From Hofstenia miamia (lineage: Eukaryota; Xenacoelomorpha; Acoela; Hofsteniidae): a stretch of DNA of 32,107 nucleotides. Positions 12,167 to 22,376 of the stretch are shown piece by piece. Position numbers and translations under genes: made by a program. Position 1 is the first letter of the stretch. Every line of letters begins with the position of its first letter. The notes beneath the pieces were generated by a model. The model ran no database searches. It worked only from the letters and a program-made list of their open reading frames with translations, and was not told the origin of the DNA. Location of the stretch: assembly GCA_900660155.1 (NCBI GenBank), contig CABFPE010000199.1, forward strand, positions 244,985 through 277,091, given 5' to 3'.

Positions 12167-13267
12167 TTACAGGAGGAACGTATCAAAATAACGTTGATAG
12201 TAAACTTTCTTCCCTTTCTTGCAGAAGAAGTAAAATGTAATAATTGGGAAAGTAATTGGGGATAGAACAAAAAATACAATCACTAATGACAAGAACGTTA
12301 TGATATTGAAAAGAGTGGAATTCCAATCTGAATGTTGAATGATCTTTAATCCATAATAGAAAGCTAGAAGACTTCCGACAAAAGGTGAAGTCAGTAATAA
12401 GAACACAATCAGCCCAATGGCTGTTAATAATATAAAAAATAACACCAATGCAAATATAAAACACCTAATTGTTTCCCTCAAAAGGAAATGATTGGGCAGA
12501 AGTTTATTTTTGCAACCAACTATTGAATATTTTGAGTCATGATTTCCTAGATGTTTGATTATTCGAAACCTGCCTCCGCACAAGTAGCAAAATCTTGTTC
12601 CACAAAATTGGCACACTAAGGTATTGCAGCCACCGTTTTTTTGAATGTATATCCTACAATTAGGACACTTTTGCGCGTTTTTCTGATTCTCACTAAAGTC
12701 CTTACTCCATCGTTGAAATAGGCGACTTCCGCTTTTGAACTCTTTGCATGAATACCCGGGATGCCACGGGGACTTGCATTTTAAGCATATTACAAAGTGA
12801 CATTGCTGACAAGTAAACCCATTACGCTGTAGATATTTTCCTTTTAGCACTTTTTCATCAATGTCCCACAGTTTTGAGCATCTTACACACTGCACTTGAT
12901 TGGAATCGGTCACCGGCTCAACCCTATATAGGTATAGTGATAGAAGTTCACTATTATCGCTTAAAAAGTCTTTAATTTGATCCTTTTTTAAAAATCTCTG
13001 GCATTCAAAATACGGACAGGAGATAACAGATTTACCGTGTGAGAGTTCTTCTGCGATATACGTGTTGATGCAATCTAAACATACAGGAAAGAAACAACAA
13101 TCTGTACTCTGCACTACAACCATCTCTAAGCAAATTCCACACAAGCTTTTTCTATAGATGGGTGGTGGACTAAAGCTTGAATCTGAGGAAGTTTCGGAAA
13201 AAATTGTATTACTACAAACAACAACATAGTCCAAGTGCGCTGGTGGAGCTTCATAATCTCGTACCAT
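12167..13267 (-). CDS. RNF217: RNF217-like RBR E3 ubiquitin ligase, membrane-anchored
   Basis: The 366-residue protein is a RING-between-RING ligase, a class that takes ubiquitin from an E2 onto its own cysteine before passing it to substrate. RING1 spans about residues 43-89 (C43, C46, C63, C66, C84, C89). The IBR spans 127-174 (C127, C130, C153, C156, C161, C164, H169, C174). RING2 spans 201-252 (C201, C204, C219, C222, C227, C230, H243, C252) with candidate active-site C214. WHPGYSCKEFKSG, NAQKCPNC and the H243..C252 tail match the RNF217 branch as known from vertebrates. Two hydrophobic helices (about 267-292 and 321-348) followed by KKGKK suggest C-terminal membrane anchoring. Oddities: the usual GGC-x-H motif reads GGCNTL, so the catalytic-type histidine is threonine at 216, and the gene has no introns. 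The ATG directly follows an in-frame TAG within TATTTAG, which could also be a splice acceptor for an upstream exon. Family assignment is firm; orthology to RNF217 is likely. Confidence 0.9.
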   Translation of the reverse strand: MVRDYEAPPAHLDYVVVCSNTIFSETSSDSSFSPPPIYRKSLCGICLEMVVVQSTDCCFFPVCLDCINTYIAEELSHGKSVISCPYFECQRFLKKDQIKDFLSDNSELLSLYLYRVEPVTDSNQVQCVRCSKLWDIDEKVLKGKYLQRNGFTCQQCHFVICLKCKSPWHPGYSCKEFKSGSRLFQRWSKDFSENQKNAQKCPNCRIYIQKNGGCNTLVCQFCGTRFCYLCGGRFRIIKHLGNHDSKYSIVGCKNKLLPNHFLLRETIRCFIFALVLFFILLTAIGLIVFLLLTSPFVGSLLAFYYGLKIIQHSDWNSTLFNIITFLSLVIVFFVLSPITFPIITFYFFCKKGKKVYYQRYFDTFLL

Positions 13268-14137
13268 CTAAATAGCTAATATATAGTAAGCAAATATTTG
13301 TTTTAGTTAATTGGAAGTGTGATTATTACGATTAATAACATCATAGAGCATTCCTATATCAAGGAATTTAAAATGCTTAATTTGTTGTAATTAATAGAGA
13401 CTACATTGCGCAGTAACAATAGAATTCAAGTTGTTTAGTATGTGCATTACAATGACATCGCTGCGAAGAATATTTATTATATAGAAATATCACAAATAGA
13501 CACAAAATATTTGAAAATAGCATTTCACAGAAATTTGTTTATTGAAAGACAAGACTTACATAGGTTTTGCAAATTTGATTGGAAAATCTAAATCTTAATT
13601 TACCAGTCGAGTCGCTGTAAATTTGGAGGCCCAGTGCGAGATTTCAATACGGCGCTACCACCTCAGAGGCACGATTTTATGCATTAAATTTTCTGTACCA
13701 ATTTTGGAGCATACTATATACTTCTTACAAATTGTTTTGTAACAGCATAACCATTGGGCCTCAAAAACTGTCTAAGTAGTGCTTATTAAAGATATTTTTC
13801 TTAAATTTTGGAATCGAAAAGACACCAAATTCCAATCTTGGGTCCTCCAATTTGATTCAAATTGCTCATAGGCCTCATTTCTATTTTAGAGAAAAAATTT
13901 CATTACCATTTGGGTACCCAATGTTGCCGCACCCCTTGGTGTAATTCAAATATCGACTTAGCACAACACAGGCTAAAATATTCATTCATATTTACAAAGA
14001 CCTCTTGTAAAATACTTTTAGGATACAATTTGATTAACATTAGTAAATTACCAGGTCAAGCAAAAAGGCAAAAGGTCAATACGGTAAAATTTTGTTCAAG
14101 TAAATAGTCAAAATGTATTAGTGTATGAAGTTATTTA
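13268..14137. other. AT-rich non-coding stretch upstream of the RBR gene
   Basis: This is the 5' flank of the RNF217-like gene. No promoter motif is distinctive. A weak inverted pair built on GAGGCCCA(G/A)TG (about 13626 and 13750) hints at an old element of about 150 bp. No coding region is supported. Confidence 0.35.
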
Positions 14138-14591
14138 TTGTGAGTGGCGTGCATCCTCAAGGACCATTTTGCCAACTATCATCAATTTGCAGGGATTGGT
14201 AACTATTCAAGGAGTCGATGGAAAGAAATGAAATCTGTCCCACTATGTACAAAAAGTTGTGAAAAAATGTTGCCCAAGATGTGCCAAAGTCGACAAAAGT
14301 TTCTCACTGTAAAAGAACTGCAATTTCTTGTCTGACAACATTTGAAATATAAAACATTTTTTTCAAAAAATTGTTCAAAAATGGAATGCTTACATTGTTT
14401 TTAAAGTTTGGGTCAAAATAAGTCAAAAAGGTGAAATGATTAGTATAAGAATGAGATTTTTAAATGTAGACTTTGGTTTCGCTATCAATTACAACACTTC
14501 GTGAATATATCAAACTCGATTAGCAAAAATCTAAATGTCGCATGCTTAATTCTAGCAAGCCTTACTTACCATTGCGTATGTTGTTTTACTG
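14138..14591. repeat. Left copy of a 454-bp exact duplication
   Basis: This segment recurs without visible difference at 14593-15046, with only a single unknown base (14592) between the copies. The offset is a constant 455. The unit carries a broken protein-like frame containing the segment VVKKCCPRCAKVDKSF with stops on either side; no family was recognised. The arrangement suggests two contig ends that overlap but were not merged. Confidence 0.95.
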
Positions 14592-14592
14592 N
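14592..14592. other. Single n, probable scaffold join
   Basis: The lone n sits exactly between two identical 454-bp segments. Some scaffolders, SSPACE among them, insert one n where the estimated gap is zero or negative. The duplication is then an artefact. Confidence 0.8.
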
Positions 14593-15046
14593 TTGTGAGT
14601 GGCGTGCATCCTCAAGGACCATTTTGCCAACTATCATCAATTTGCAGGGATTGGTAACTATTCAAGGAGTCGATGGAAAGAAATGAAATCTGTCCCACTA
14701 TGTACAAAAAGTTGTGAAAAAATGTTGCCCAAGATGTGCCAAAGTCGACAAAAGTTTCTCACTGTAAAAGAACTGCAATTTCTTGTCTGACAACATTTGA
14801 AATATAAAACATTTTTTTCAAAAAATTGTTCAAAAATGGAATGCTTACATTGTTTTTAAAGTTTGGGTCAAAATAAGTCAAAAAGGTGAAATGATTAGTA
14901 TAAGAATGAGATTTTTAAATGTAGACTTTGGTTTCGCTATCAATTACAACACTTCGTGAATATATCAAACTCGATTAGCAAAAATCTAAATGTCGCATGC
15001 TTAATTCTAGCAAGCCTTACTTACCATTGCGTATGTTGTTTTACTG
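14593..15046. repeat. Right copy of the 454-bp exact duplication
   Basis: It matches 14138-14591 base for base as far as I could read, ending at TTGTTTTACTG before unique sequence resumes. It is likely the same genomic locus sequenced once and represented twice. Confidence 0.95.
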
Positions 15047-16529
15047 TACCGGTGCTATTGTGAAATATTTGTAAACAATTGTAAATTTCTTTGATAGAAA
15101 TGTAGTAGCAATAGGAAATGCAGTAGCAACAGGAGCTTAATAAACACCTTTGATGTGAATACTGAAACTGGAATCGCATTACATATGCAACCTATCTATG
15201 ATGATTTGTAAAGTAACATTGAGAAATTTAAAAAGATTAAATTCATTAGCAGCTACATTGGATTGTGTGACAATCTAAAAAGAATCAGACTCTACACTTT
15301 GGCCTGTCAAAATTTGAAACAATATATTTTTAAGCATTGTAAACTCTCCAAACTAGCATATGCTTTATGTAATATTTTGTAGATATGATTCTGAAGACAT
15401 GTAAAAACATGAATTAATGAAGTTAGACTTTAGGATATCTAACCAACACAATTTCTAGGTAAAAAGTCTTTCATCCTTTGCACAATGTATCCATTCATTT
15501 ATGTAAATGTAAAATATAATAGCCAATTGTAAGAATTTTACGAAAAGACTCCAGCTATAAGGTATCTTAATTCATTTTCAACAGAAATAAGGATTTCAAA
15601 TTAAAACCGAAAATAATGTTAGCAGTCAAAATTTATTAGACAAATAAAATAGTGGGAAAATACTTTTTTATTTTTAAGGTAAAATGATACCAACATATCG
15701 CAGCGTAATTTGCAGAAGAGCATCATAAACAGTAGTTTTCAGTTATAATTTATTTACATATTTATCAAGATCTTTGAAAATGCTTAAATTAGGGTATCAG
15801 TTAAGGTAGTTAGGTTTCTAGCAAAGTGTTAAGGAATCTATCAGATAAATACACCTAGAGTATGCGGTCATCTTTCCAAAACAGTACATCATTTGGATCC
15901 CAGGCACGAAAGAAATATACACAAAAAACTGTGAAAAACCAAACACTTAGGAATATATATATATATATACTTTTCAAAATCACAAGGAATTTGACTGAAT
16001 CTATTGAATTGGAGCTTTATACATCAATAACTTTCTTAATGAATCAAATAGTAATTCATGCAATACTGTTAAAAATTTTCCTATTACGGTTAATTATGCT
16101 TATATCTTTAAGCCAACAATAGACAATCACTAATATATTTGGTAAGTTTATTAGTTTGAATTTTTAGAAGAAAACTATTACATGCTATATACCAAAATAC
16201 ATATTGAGACAAAAGATGTTATTAGTGATTTAACCAAAGTAGTCTTTGCTATTTTCCAGGTAATTCATGTGGATAGATGGAAATAATTAAAGCACTGGGT
16301 TCTCTTAATGCACTTTTTCTAAGCTTTCAGTTGTCTTTGAAGAAGTACTATAGAATAAAATAGAATTTCTTAATTAGTGTAGTACATTGGCATAATTAAA
16401 CACCTCAAAAAAGCTGCTAATACTACACTTAATACTTAATGCGTCAATACTAACATGAAGTACAAAAACAATAAAACACAACAACAAAAAGATGGATGCA
16501 GAATTTACAGTTTACCCAGTTTATTGCTA
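15047..16529. other. AT-rich non-coding stretch
   Basis: No gene is supported. A short TA run lies near 15956-15969. The open frame at 15862-16122 has low-complexity composition and is within chance length. Confidence 0.45.
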
Positions 16530-17640
16530 ATTATTTTAACTAATGATATCTTTTGAAAAACTGAAATCCTTTCCATGTAATAGAACCGATTTTAGGGACA
16601 TGTTGCTTACGGAGGTAGTTATTGATTTGACTTTTAAATTTCCTGCGACTTTGATTCGCTTTATTTCAATTGGTAAGTTATTCCATTGTTCAATTGTTGA
16701 GTTTAAAAATAAATTTTTAAGAGAGTTTTTTAAACTTCACTTTTCTGAATTTAGATGTCCTCGAATTATAAGTTGAATGCGCATATAACGGGAATTGTAG
16801 TTTACTGTAAGGTGAACGTTGTTTTAAAATATCTCAAAATTTTATTAATGAAAAGTATCTTATGAAATGTGGAGCATCGTCATGATTAGAAAATGAACTG
16901 TTGTCGCTCCTAGTCCAGTAATTATCATTATGAATGTTTGCTGCCCATTTAATTTGTAAGTCGATTTCATTTATTAATGAGTGGTTTATGTCATTAAATA
17001 AAACATTACAGCATCTATAATGACTTAATATATAATATTCAACAAACAATTACGTATTAGCTAAATTGACAAATAAATTATTATCATAAAATGCAACAGA
17101 ATTAGAAATTATTTTAATGCATGTATATTGGTGTATTGAAATACCTCAAAAATCATGGATACATGTATCACAAATAATACAGAATACATCTCCGATATAA
17201 AAAAACTATAAAAGTATACTCACCAAGTGATTTCATATTAATAATGTTTTTTGCAGAAATAAATAGTGGACATAAAAGTCTACCAAGTGGGACGCCTTTT
17301 GAATATTCTTTTGCTCTTCAAAACTACCAATTACATTTCATTTTTTGTAATAAATTGCTCAAATAATACTTTATTAAATTGCTTACTTTTACAGTCAAAA
17401 CTCATGTATCTTAGTTATTCTAGGCAGAACAGAATGATCAATTGAATCAATTCAGCAAAAATCTATCCAGTCAATTGAGACAAACTTAGTACTATTAAAA
17501 TAAGATTTCCATTTTTTAATAGCGAAAGTAATCGTTTCTACATTGGAGTGGCCATTACAAATTGCATAGTGTCTGCTAGCTAAATTTAAAGTATTACTTT
17601 GGTCACACAGTAATTTTTCGAAAATTCTGGGGAATAATTG
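16530..17640 (-). pseudogene. Decayed LINE reverse transcriptase (copy 1)
   Basis: Reading the minus strand, fragments of a non-LTR reverse transcriptase appear in order across several frames. First comes FPRIFEKLL with a following NGHSN (about 17520-17632; compare the usual GF-x-K-GHST). Then IDSIDHSVL (about 17430-17456), the equivalent of AFDSIDH. Next is KGVPLGRLLCPLF (about 17262-17300), the equivalent of GVPQGSILGPLLF. Last is the C-terminal IEQWNNLPIEIKR (about 16640-16680), typical of LINE ORF2 ends. Stops and frameshifts separate all of them, and no catalytic DD box is intact. The copy lacks the endonuclease part, so it is 5'-truncated or too decayed to read. It is an old, inactive insertion. 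Confidence 0.8.
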
Positions 17641-20557
17641 TTACTATGCAGCAATTAATGATATAAAATTAAGGAGTAGCAATCAATTTTCACAATACTT
17701 TTTTCATCATGTGGGTATGTTTGACAGGCTTGCACATAGAAATGCGATTCTCTTCAATTTCCATTCAATTTACACAACATTATGAGCATTTCCATATTTT
17801 TCCATTGATTTCCACATATTTTCATAACTCTTAGAGCTAGTGGTTAGGCTTCTAAAGTACCAGAATTTTACTAGTTTCAGTTCCATTAGTTCTATTGGCT
17901 TTTAACTCATCTCAATCCCATTAATTTTTCAAGTCTGATAGTCCAATTACTACCACAGTGTGATTTCCATTTTGATCAAAATTGGAAGAAATTTTAGTAA
18001 CATTCTAGAATCCATGGTTCCAAGCTCTTCGTTTTTGGTCCTAGCCCTCTGAAATAATTAGTCCCAGTCCCATGCATATGGTATTGCGTGACACTATGTA
18101 ACTCTAATAGCGGTTTGACAACTTGATTATAAACAGAACATATATAAAATACCACTAAGGTACACATAATATAATTTTGTAATGCCTTTGATACACATGC
18201 AGGGTTTGAACCAAAATTAATAACGAATGCTAGATATCACAAACAAGTTTTCCTTAAAATATCTGAAATCATGGCTGGCAATTTCCAAATTTATGCATGG
18301 AAGCTAAATTACTTTAGCTGTACCAGTGTATTGATGCTATTATTTAGTCAATATTATTTGACATTAACCAGATTTTGTCATTGTATTTACTCTTCTTTGT
18401 ACGATTCAGGCTAATTTTGGTTATTTTAATGCATTTTTATATTTAGAAAAAACTTAGGATCTTTTGAACAACTTCACTGGCATTGAGAATGTCTTTTTTC
18501 GAAATTTTGAAATGCCCATTAAATTTCCACTCCATAAAATCATTTCCATTCTCATAATCTGGAAATGTAATGGAATGGAAATTTCCATTTTCATATGTAA
18601 CCCTAATGTTTGAAAGCCCACTTTACTTATTGATATTTATATTGTTTATGCATTTAAAATGTGATATCTAATCAAAAATCTAAATGAACAAATATTCTAC
18701 AATATATTTCTTCAAATCGTAAAGAAATTTTGGTTTATGATGTTGACTATTGGTTATTTTTCATAGAATTCAGAAATACTACCCCATCACATAATTCTTG
18801 TTGTTCGTAACTAATTCCATAATTCCTTCATCAATATATTTATTCAAGCAATTCTATTTAAAAAATATATTAAAGACGAAATTACGGACAAGTTAAGAAC
18901 AAAAAAGAAATGAGACATTCACACAATTCTAAGCATGTTTAAAATCCAATATCTTCAACTAAAATATTCGATAAATCCAATGTAGTTAATAAAGTGCAAT
19001 TCAATCATAGTGGGGATTGTATGGGATAAACTAAATTGAAGTTAAAAAAGAACATGAAATTGAGTCAATATTTTCATAACAACTAAAAGCTATTGACTAA
19101 TCTATGAAGCTAAAATTTACAGTTACGTAAGTGAAACATCTGAAAATTTTAACTAGATGTTTAGAACCAAGTTATGGCAAGTTATGTATAACCGATTACT
19201 TCATACGAATAATATGATTTAATGCTATTATTTACAGTTCTAAAATCTATAAAATATAGGGGTCATATGATATCCCAAATATCTTCTAAGACAATTTACT
19301 GACGATGAGTTTGTAAACCGAAACTTTGTTAATGAATTATTTTATTAAAAATATGCTTGTTCAAAATTTGCAAAATTTTACCCAGATACTAATTTCATTT
19401 ACAAATTTATAATTGGTAGTCGATTAAATCAAGGTATGGCCTTATTACCTGATGCTATGATACTAAGTTTGCATAAAGTTATGTGAAAAATCACTTAATA
19501 AAGTATTTCTAAACAGCAAATCCTAGAAAATATTTCAGCATATTAATCTGATGAGAACAAAGGGTTGTCTCCACTATTCCTTATTGAATTTATTTGTGAT
19601 AGCGTGTGGTTGTTTGCAAAACTAGCCAATCATGTATTCTCAAATTTAAGTACTCCCATATATGATAGTTTTACGAGACCCTCTCAAAATGGAAAATAGA
19701 AAATTGAAAGCAGTTCTTAGTTTTGGTGAAATTTATTAACTATAAATTAGAATAATTAGCTTTGATTTTTAAAATTTTGACATTTGTTAAAGTAGGAATG
19801 CTACAGTGAAGGCAAACATATTTCATAAAATTTTATAATATAGGAAGAAGAAGAAACGTTTATTATTGAAAAGAAAATTAACAGAACATTAAAGTGAGTT
19901 ATAATATTTACACATATAAGGCACAAATTGGGAGTTCCTTTGTTCAGATTTGCAATTAGAATAAGCATATTGACCAGTATATATATTTGAATCCACTGTA
20001 GCATACCTTTTAACATAAATTTCTTAGTTCATATGTATAGAACAATATAATATTTTCTTTTTTATACATGCTTGTTGATTATGCAAATTCAACTGACCAA
20101 TTAAGCTTGAAAACTGAAAAACTCATCAATACAATGGATATTGAAAATTATAGAGACTAGTCTAGCTTAAATACGTTCAATAATTTTATTGTAACTTCAC
20201 GATCTACTGTATAATTAAAAAATTACTCCGTTTAGATTATAATTTTGCTACTTTAAATTGGATTTCTTTATACTTTTCCAATATATACTAGTTCAGAATA
20301 GAAAGAAAAAATTTTTTTAATTAAAAAAGATAATCATAAGATATTTTTCAATCTAACTGATCAAATTACAAAGCATTTGGCGGTTTTAAAGGTGAAAAGA
20401 ATAAAGTTGACTGGTAATCACAAAAAGCTTTTTTCCATGGAGTTCAATGAATTTGGACAATTCTTGAAGTCTAATCAAATTGATCATTTGAAAAACAAGT
20501 TGTTATGAATCACTCCAATACGATAGAATATAAAATGTATTTGTGTCAGAGATGGAA
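17641..20557. other. AT-rich non-coding stretch
   Basis: No gene was found on either strand. TTTCCATT/AATGGAAA words are frequent at 17740-17840 and 18515-18600, including the palindromic GGAAATTTCC near 18580. This might mark the two ends of an old element of about 860 bp, but a convincing terminal repeat was not found. Confidence 0.4.
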
Positions 20558-20615
20558 ATGGGGCAGATTTTTCTGATCTGCCTTGCCCCACAGACTTTGT
20601 GCCCTGTCCCATTTC
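20558..20615. repeat. TGGGGCA inverted pair
   Basis: TGGGGCAGAT and ATCTGCCTTGCCCCA face each other across a short loop, followed by further TGCCC words. They resemble the GTGGGGCA cluster near 5926-6000. Possibly a small fragment of the same dispersed repeat. Confidence 0.4.
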
Positions 20616-21518
20616 TCACTTAAAAAAGCTATCCCCAATATTGCGAAATGATATTATTTCAAAAAATTATAACGTGGATAAAGGCTTTGAGTATCAACAC
20701 TCCTAAAATAATGCTGGTTTGTTTATAAGTACTGGTTAATGCTCTATGTTGTGCTGTTCAAAAGGCTTTTGCTAATAGCATTTTAAACATTGAGAATGAT
20801 TCCTCAAAAATGCAACACCGCAACTCAGCGCATAGACCCATTGGCATGTCCTTCATTTGACAATGGCGTTAATATCAGTATTCATTCAAGCTGTCTATTA
20901 AAGTATTTTATATATTTAATTGATTGATTTTAAATTAGAGTTTTATATTTGTATCTATAAATTATCATCAGATTATTGCAGAATTTCACAATCATTGCAG
21001 ACCGGAAAACATTTAGTAAACTATCGATGGACAAATTAGCATACTCTTAATCATGTTTAAGAATATTTTGCTGAAATGAAGTTTTGTTGCTTTACATTTA
21101 AATTTGTAACAATAAAATTTCAATGAAATTAAAAAAACCAAATCTTAATTAAATGAAACTAGTTGCTAAGGCTAATTTAACTACGTACAATAAGGTCAAA
21201 TAATATTTATCAATGGAAAAAATATTTTCAGCAAATTTAGCAAAACACATGTACGCTTTTCAAAATTGCACCAGTTTGTCTAACAACTTCAAATACTGAA
21301 ACTAAAGTTTAAATACATTTGTTCCAATAACTGCCAATTTAAATAAAACTCAAAAGTGATCACTATGTATAATATGTTTAGACGTGTCGCATTGGCGGTA
21401 ATTAAACTAACAAAATACACCATTGCTTTTAACAGACAAGTAATAAAACAAATTAATAACTTTACTAAGAAATGCATCAAAAAATGCTAACACACTGACA
21501 GTATCAAATGATCATTCT
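20616..21518. other. AT-rich non-coding stretch
   Basis: No feature was recognised. This lies downstream of the coding-like block that ends at 21519. Confidence 0.4.
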
Positions 21519-21971
21519 GCCTCGTAGATGAGTCTATCGATTTTGTCAATATTTGCTTTCTCAGTCACGTCAATAACTGTTGCATCTTGATCAATTGGAT
21601 CAAATTGTTCGAGCTTACATTGTTAAGGACGGAAAGGATAAATTATTGAAAAGCTTAATCGATCAATCGCACTAAAAAACTAAACAGGGTCTTTGCGATG
21701 CCTGAAACTCTCAAATGCTTGAAAATACTCTTTCAACTTTTGCTGATACGAGAGGCGAGTTTTCAAAATTGAGTGCATCTAAAAGATCAACTGAATTTTC
21801 GGGGCATCTGTTGTCCAAAATGGCTCTGAAGTTCTCCATCTTTTCCACATCTAGATTCTCTTCAATTATACTTTTTTCTTTCAATGGCTGATTGACTCTT
21901 TAGAATTCTGCAAGAGCGCAAGGCTCTGCTGGAAATTGTGATGCCCTCAAATGTTTTAAAGTGACGCAGCG
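21519..21971 (-). pseudogene. Broken coding block of unknown identity
   Basis: The minus strand reads protein-like from about 21971: SQFPAEPCALAEF, then an in-frame TAA (near 21900), then VEKMENFRAILDNRC and VDLLDALNFENSPL. The phase then shifts near 21745 to KEYFQAFESFRHRKDP. The final part LEQFDPIDQDATVIDV..LIYEAE follows in the same frame and ends at TGA (21519). The last two parts could be joined by removing a GT..AG stretch of about 72 bp in phase 0, so part of this may be a genuine terminal exon pair. The block is less AT-rich than its surroundings. One stop and one frameshift argue for decay. The family was not recognised. Confidence 0.4.
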
Positions 21972-22245
21972 AGATTTTTAAAATTTTCCAATATAAAAAA
22001 TTGCATTGCGTACCATTAATAACATGTCAAAGGCAACAGGATTCCAAAAGTGCAAGAAATTTCGATCTAGAAAAAACCTACCTCAATTGATATTAATTCT
22101 TTTTCATTAAAAATATATTTTAGTGTAATAAAATTGAATTTTAAAAATTGAAAAATAAATGTCTATTTCCTTATGTACAATAGAAATGTGATTATTTACA
22201 CTATCAACAAATTTGTCAAATTTCCAATTTACAAAAATATTTATA

Positions 22246-22376
22246 CTAAGCTTTGTTAAAAACTACATCTACTGAATTTGATGATTCTACATACTGCTTC
22301 CAAATGCATGATACTAATTCACTGTTCACTGGCAAGAAACTTAAAGGCAATGGCTCATTGCAGTGCTTTACATCAC
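22246..22376 (-). CDS. MATCAP-like gene, candidate last exon
   Basis: The exon follows an ATTTTAG acceptor, starts in the phase left by the preceding exon (completing a Gly codon) and runs 42 codons to TAG. The residues, including EPLPLSFLPVNSE and SCIWKQYVESS, are not recognised as part of the family domain and may be a lineage-specific tail. The TAG overlaps a GTATAA donor-like site, so splicing onward is possible. Confidence 0.5.

Noticed and set aside
12183..12464. 93-codon minus-strand frame inside the RBR ligase gene
   Set aside because: It is an alternative-frame shadow of the hydrophobic C-terminus of the ligase.
14144..14335. 63-codon frame present twice (also 14599-14790)
   Set aside because: The repetition is the scaffold-join artefact. 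A single copy has no supporting similarity.
17735..18605. Possible 860-bp element bounded by TTTCCATT-rich ends
   Set aside because: The words are simple and no convincing terminal repeat or target duplication could be drawn.
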